Positions 60,760 to 64,000 of a DNA stretch of 64,000 nucleotides are shown here, in pieces; the first letter of the stretch is position 1, and each line of letters starts with the position of its first letter. Source of the DNA: Pedobacter arcticus A12 (GTDB lineage Bacteria; Bacteroidota; Bacteroidia; Sphingobacteriales; Sphingobacteriaceae); contig NZ_JH947125.1 of NCBI RefSeq assembly GCF_000302595.1, positions 1,148,504 through 1,212,503 of the forward strand, given 5' to 3'. The notes beneath the pieces were generated by a model. The model made no database searches. It worked only from the letters and a program-made list of their open reading frames with translations, and was not told the DNA's origin. The translations under genes were made by a program, and so were the position numbers.

Positions 60760-61347
60760 ATGCGTGAAAAAGTAATGTTAGAAATAGGGGGGCATTTAGT
60801 TTCGGAAGAGTTGATCAAAGAAAACTTTATCTGCAACCTCGAAAAATGTAAGGGAGCTTGTTGCATAGAGGGAGATTCTGGAGCGCCTTTAAACGAGGAT
60901 GAACTGGCGATTTTGGAGGAAATTTATCCGAAGGTAAAACCCTATATGACGCAAAAAGGAATTGAAGCTATTGAGCAACAAGGGACATCGGTAAAGGATT
61001 TTGAGGGCGATTATACCACGACTTGTGTGGATGTTAATAAAGAATGTGCTTATGTAACCTGGGAAAATGGAATTACCAAATGTGCGATTGAAAAAGCTTA
61101 TGAAGATAAGGTGATTGATTGGAAAAAGCCTATTTCCTGCCACCTTTACCCAATTCGTTTAACCCAATATCCGGAGTTCGATATGTTGCATTACGATCGG
61201 TGGAGCATTTGTAGTTCGGCTTGCACTTTGGGCAACGAGCATAAAGTTAAAGTCTATCAGTTTTTAAAAGAGCCTTTAATAAGAAAGTATGGGGAAGATT
61301 GGTATGATGAACTAGAAGAAAATATAAATGTTTTAAATAAGGGTTAA
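60760..61347 (+). CDS. DUF3109 family cysteine-rich protein
   Basis: A 195-residue protein with an even spread of cysteines: CNLEKCKGACC, CVDVNKEC, CAIE, SCHLYP and CSSACTLG. This pattern, related to the YkgJ-type zinc/iron-chelating families, suggests a bound metal, but no function is established for DUF3109. It has no signal peptide. It sits between nucleotide-sugar genes in the same direction, with no obvious mechanistic link to them. Confidence 0.85.
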   Translation: MREKVMLEIGGHLVSEELIKENFICNLEKCKGACCIEGDSGAPLNEDELAILEEIYPKVKPYMTQKGIEAIEQQGTSVKDFEGDYTTTCVDVNKECAYVTWENGITKCAIEKAYEDKVIDWKKPISCHLYPIRLTQYPEFDMLHYDRWSICSSACTLGNEHKVKVYQFLKEPLIRKYGEDWYDELEENINVLNKG

Positions 61348-61352
61348 ATTTT

Positions 61353-61360
61353 TACCTTTG
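61353..61360 (+). promoter_or_regulatory. Candidate -7 promoter element of rfbA
   Basis: TACCTTTG is an exact TAnnTTTG match in the 54-base gap between the DUF3109 gene and rfbA, 42 bases before the TTG start. No clear -33 box lies 17-23 bases upstream. Confidence 0.4.
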
Positions 61361-61401
61361 CATTTCTAACAGAAAAACATAATAATTTAAATTATACCAC
61401 C

Positions 61402-62274
61402 TTGAAAGGAATAATTTTAGCAGGAGGAACAGGTTCTCGTTTACATCCACTTACGCTTGCAGTAAGCAAGCAAATGATGCCGGTTTATGATAAACCGATG
61501 ATTTATTATCCTTTAGCCACGTTGATGTTAGCTGGGATTAATGAAGTTTTAATCATCTCAACCCCTCAAGACTTACCAGGATTTCAGAAATTATTGGGTG
61601 ACGGAGAAAGCATGGGATGCAAATTCTCCTATGCCGAACAACCCTCTCCAGATGGTTTAGCACAGGCTTTTATTATTGGAGAAGAATTTATCGGTAATGA
61701 TGCGGTAGCTTTAGTTTTAGGAGATAATATTTTCTTTGGCGACGGAATGGCTAAACTGATGCAGGCAAACAATGACCCAAAAGGAGGCGTAGTTTTCGCT
61801 TATCCAGTCCATGATCCTGAAAGATATGGTGTAGTGGAATTTGATGCCGATAAAAAAGCTATTTCTATTGAAGAAAAGCCTGAAAACCCAAAATCAAATT
61901 ACGCAGTACCAGGGTTGTATTTTTATGATAACAGTGTGGTTGAAGTTGCGAAAAACATCAAGCCTTCGCCAAGGGGAGAATTGGAGATTACCGACATCAA
62001 TAAGTATTATTTGAAAAAAGGGTTACTTAAAGTAGGTTTGTTGAGCAGAGGAACGGCTTGGTTAGACACCGGAACATTCGAGTCCCTAATGCAAGCTGGT
62101 ACATTTGTACAAGTGATTGAAGACCGTCAGGGATTAAAAATCGGTTGTATCGAAGAAATAGCCTACCGTATGAATTTTATAGATAAAGAAGCGCTACGTA
62201 AATTGGGAGAGCCTTTGGTGAAAAGTGGTTACGGAAAGTATTTGATAGATATTGCAGACGGAAAGATTTTGTAG
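61402..62274 (+). CDS. rfbA: Glucose-1-phosphate thymidylyltransferase
   Basis: Makes dTDP-glucose, the entry to dTDP-rhamnose and other deoxysugars of surface glycans. The nucleotide-binding start [26 protein letters not shown] and the C-terminal [13 protein letters not shown] are diagnostic, and the 290-residue length is standard. The start is TTG at 61402; GIILAGG follows at once, so no downstream ATG is possible. rfbB, rfbC and rfbD are not in the window and may lie beyond the repeat array. Confidence 0.97.
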   Translation: MKGIILAGGTGSRLHPLTLAVSKQMMPVYDKPMIYYPLATLMLAGINEVLIISTPQDLPGFQKLLGDGESMGCKFSYAEQPSPDGLAQAFIIGEEFIGNDAVALVLGDNIFFGDGMAKLMQANNDPKGGVVFAYPVHDPERYGVVEFDADKKAISIEEKPENPKSNYAVPGLYFYDNSVVEVAKNIKPSPRGELEITDINKYYLKKGLLKVGLLSRGTAWLDTGTFESLMQAGTFVQVIEDRQGLKIGCIEEIAYRMNFIDKEALRKLGEPLVKSGYGKYLIDIADGKIL

Positions 62275-62280
62275 GGGAGG

Positions 62281-62640
62281 ACTTGCAGGGTGGTTAGTTT
62301 GGAGTGACGGAAGGACTTGAATGGTGGTAAGTTTGGAAGAATGGAGTATTGGAATACTGGAAAGTAATCGTTTAACATTCCACCATTCCAAAAATGATTT
62401 ACAACAGCAAAGAGCACTACAAAACAAAAGAGAATTGTGGTAACAAAGAGAAACCTTCCAACCCTCCAAAGTTCCCATTCCAAAAATGATTTACAACAGC
62501 AAAGAGGATTACAAAACAAAAGAGAATAGCGGTAACAAAGAGGAACCTTCCAATCCTCCAAAGTTCCATTATTCCAAAAAAGAATATCAATAGAAAGAGC
62601 ATTAAAAAATAAAGAGAATAACGAAAGAGACGAGAAACTA
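62281..62640. repeat. Degenerate repeat field upstream of the S23 gene
   Basis: This gap after rfbA (62275-62647) contains diverged copies of the units found downstream of the S23 gene. A copy of the longer unit begins at 62341 (ATGGAGTATTGGAATACT). Two diverged copies of the 94-bp unit begin at 62437 and 62529, 92 bp apart. TGGAATA-like words recur throughout. There is no protein-coding gene; minus-strand frames here exist only because of the repeats. Confidence 0.75.
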
Positions 62641-62647
62641 CTTAAAA

Positions 62648-63052
62648 ATGGAACGAAAGAACGTCAATCGGGGTTTTAAAAAGCTGAGAGTCTGGAGCGA
62701 TGCCATTGATTTGTATGTTCTTTGTTGTCCTGTTCTGATGAATTTTCCGTTCGAATTAAAAAAGACGGCTGGAAACTGTTTGGATAGTGCGCATAGCATT
62801 AGCAGAAATATTGCAGAGGGGTATTGTAGGAGAGGAATTAAAGAATATTTGAATTTTCTGAATATTGCATTAGCTTCGAGTGGCGAGTTTCATTCAAGTT
62901 TAATTAGTTTTTTAAAAGCGGGTCAAATCAGTGAGCAGACTTTTGAAAAGTTAGATAGCTTACATTTTAAAACAGAAAATGCGTTGATTAACCTAATTAA
63001 GTCCTTACAGGTTAAATTGAAAGACGGAAGTTGGGAAGATTCGTTCAGGTAA
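62648..63052 (+). CDS. Four-helix-bundle protein of the S23 (23S rRNA intervening-sequence protein) family
   Basis: A 134-residue all-helical protein. The family phrases are visible: FKKLRVWSDAIDLYVL at the start, then SAHSISRNIAEGYCRRGIKEYLNFLNIALASSGE, and a final helix through NALINLIKSLQVKL. Such proteins were first noticed in intervening sequences of 23S rRNA; stand-alone chromosomal copies are common in Bacteroidota and of unknown function. They are structurally related to the Avd protein of diversity-generating retroelements. The gene is flanked on both sides by relatives of the same repeat, so gene and repeats may form one unit. Confidence 0.88.
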   Translation: MERKNVNRGFKKLRVWSDAIDLYVLCCPVLMNFPFELKKTAGNCLDSAHSISRNIAEGYCRRGIKEYLNFLNIALASSGEFHSSLISFLKAGQISEQTFEKLDSLHFKTENALINLIKSLQVKLKDGSWEDSFR

Positions 63053-63055
63053 GGA

Positions 63056-63365
63056 GGATTTGCAAGACGAAGAATTGGAGTGATGGAGGAGCTTGTGGCG
63101 TGGCAAGTTTGGAGTATTGGGGACTTTCATGGTGGTTAGTTTGGAATAATGGAGTATTGGAATACTGGAAAGCAACCGTTCAACATTCCACCATTCCAAA
63201 AGCGATTTACAACAGCAAAGAGCGTTAAAAAATAAAAGAGAATAGTGGTAAGTTTGGAATAGTGGAATAATGGAGTATTGGAATACTGGAAAGCAACCGT
63301 TCAACATTCCACCATTCCAAAAGCGATTTACAACAGCAAAGAGCGTTAAAAAATAAAAGAGAATA
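63056..63365. repeat. Duplicated 121-bp unit downstream of the S23 gene
   Basis: The unit beginning ATGGAGTATTGG appears at 63149 and again at 63270 (period 121 bp), nearly identical over about 100 bases, and a diverged third copy is at 62341. Each contains AGTATT-GG-AATACT, a 6-bp inverted repeat, then a TTCCACCATTCC stretch and an A-rich end. The first part (63060-63148) holds diverged TGGAGTATTGGGG-like words. No protein gene is visible. Confidence 0.8.
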
Positions 63366-64000
63366 GTGGTAACAAAGAGGAATCTTCCAATCCTCCAAAG
63401 TTCCACCATTCCAAAACAAAATATTAAAAGAAAAGAGGATTACAAAACAAAAGAGAATAGTGGTAACAAAGAGGAATCTTCCAATCCTCCAAAGTTCCAC
63501 CATTCCAAAACAAAATATTAAAAGAAAAGAGGATTACAAAACAAAAGAGAATAGTGGTAACAAAGAGGAATCTTCCAATCCTCCAAAGTTCCACCATTCC
63601 AAAACAAAATATTAAAAGAAAAGAGGATTACAAAACAAAAGAGAATAGTGGTAACAAAGAGGAATCTTCCAATCCTCCAAAGTTCCACCATTCCAAAACA
63701 AAATATTAAAAGAAAAGAGGATTACAAAACAAAAGAGAATAGTGGTAACAAAGAGGAATCTTCCAATCCTCCAAAGTTCCACCATTCCAAAACAAAATAT
63801 TAAAAGAAAAGAGGATTACAAAACAAAAGAGAATAGTGGTAACAAAGAGGAATCTTCCAATCCTCCAAAGTTCCACCATTCCAAAACAAAATATTAAAAG
63901 AAAAGAGGATTACAAAACAAAAGAGAATAGTGGTAACAAAGAGGAATCTTCCAATCCTCCAAAGTTCCACCATTCCAAAACAAAATATTAAAAGAAAAGA
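63366..64000. repeat. Identical 94-bp tandem repeat array, running off the window
   Basis: Copies begin at 63366, 63460, 63554, 63648, 63742, 63836 and 63930 (the last is cut at the window end after 71 bases). All copies appear identical. The unit starts GTGGTAACAAAGAGGAATC and ends AAACAAAAGAGAATA; it contains AATCCTC and GAGGATT, which can pair. Because 94 is not a multiple of three, the array does not encode one repeated protein. Total copy number is unknown. Confidence 0.95.

Noticed and set aside
62194..63503. Several overlapping minus-strand frames of 60-134 codons rich in Phe, Leu, Cys and Trp.
   Set aside because: They arise from the repeat units read in different frames. The 94-bp period is not a multiple of three, the frames restart at each variation, and the peptides repeat the same phrases without a domain.
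63366..64000. CRISPR array.
   Set aside because: Whole 94-bp units are identical with no unique spacers, and no cas gene is present.
62648..64000. Diversity-generating retroelement, suggested by the Avd-like fold of the S23 protein.
   Set aside because: No reverse transcriptase, template repeat with adenine-directed changes or C-type-lectin target is visible in the window.

Overview
The window reads as chromosome from a Bacteroidota bacterium, most likely family Sphingobacteriaceae (Pedobacter-like). This is inferred from protein families and signals; no database search was run. Evidence: low GC; starts mostly without a strong Shine-Dalgarno; promoters matching the Bacteroidota TTTG-N(17-23)-TAnnTTTG consensus; lineage-typical families (PorP/SprF type IX secretion protein, IPExxxVDY protein, LytS/LytTR pair, DUF3078, DUF2911, DUF4197, DUF3109, SusC-type signatures); and the neighbourhood IPExxxVDY-pyk beside acpP-fabF-rnc. 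No rRNA, tRNA, transposase or prophage gene was recognised.

Layout. 1-8.3 kb: tail of a membrane protein, a LytS/LytTR two-component pair, a DCC-family protein, an outer-membrane DUF3078 protein, an M3 lipoprotein peptidase, a PBP4-type carboxypeptidase and an orphan histidine kinase. 8.3-15 kb: a carotenoid tailoring cluster (CrtI/CrtD-type desaturase, acyltransferase, glycosyltransferase, CruF hydratase, IspH, CrtW ketolase) running into ferrochelatase. 15-16 kb: a Xre/ParS-RES toxin-antitoxin pair behind twin palindromic operators. 16-25.5 kb: porin, DUF2911 protein, beta-propeller, beta-CASP nuclease, phosphoglycerate mutase, two glycosyltransferases and a YfhO membrane protein. 25.5-38.5 kb: feoAB, ammonium transporter, a thiL-maoC-kinase operon, pyk, acpP-fabF-rnc and a DUF4407 protein. 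38.7-51.3 kb: ClpS, an outer-membrane receptor, PorP/SprF, a sigma/anti-sigma/M1-peptidase operon divergent from a vWA-DUF4197 pair, DinB, a WYL regulator and a second DUF4197 gene. 51.6-58.5 kb: two small membrane proteins coupled to a sodium:solute symporter, a zinc metallopeptidase, a phospholipid operon (CPBP protease, DUF2007, cdsA, psd) and a tRNA-dihydrouridine synthase. 58.6-62.3 kb: ApaG, a nucleotide-sugar aminotransferase/N-acetyltransferase pair, a DUF3109 protein and rfbA. 62.3-64 kb: an S23-type four-helix-bundle gene inside a repeat field that ends in identical 94-bp tandem copies running off the window.

How the genes fit together. Most of the window is ordinary core metabolism. 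Accessory features of most interest are the S23 gene with its repeats, the carotenoid cluster (consistent with a flexixanthin-type keto-carotenoid that may be glycosylated and acylated), the toxin-antitoxin operator, the sigma/vWA module in which two non-transport proteins carry a SusC-like signature, and a 43-residue membrane protein whose stop codon overlaps the symporter start. Several structured, GC-richer intergenic islands look like a dispersed repeat family; two share a 15-mer with one mismatch.
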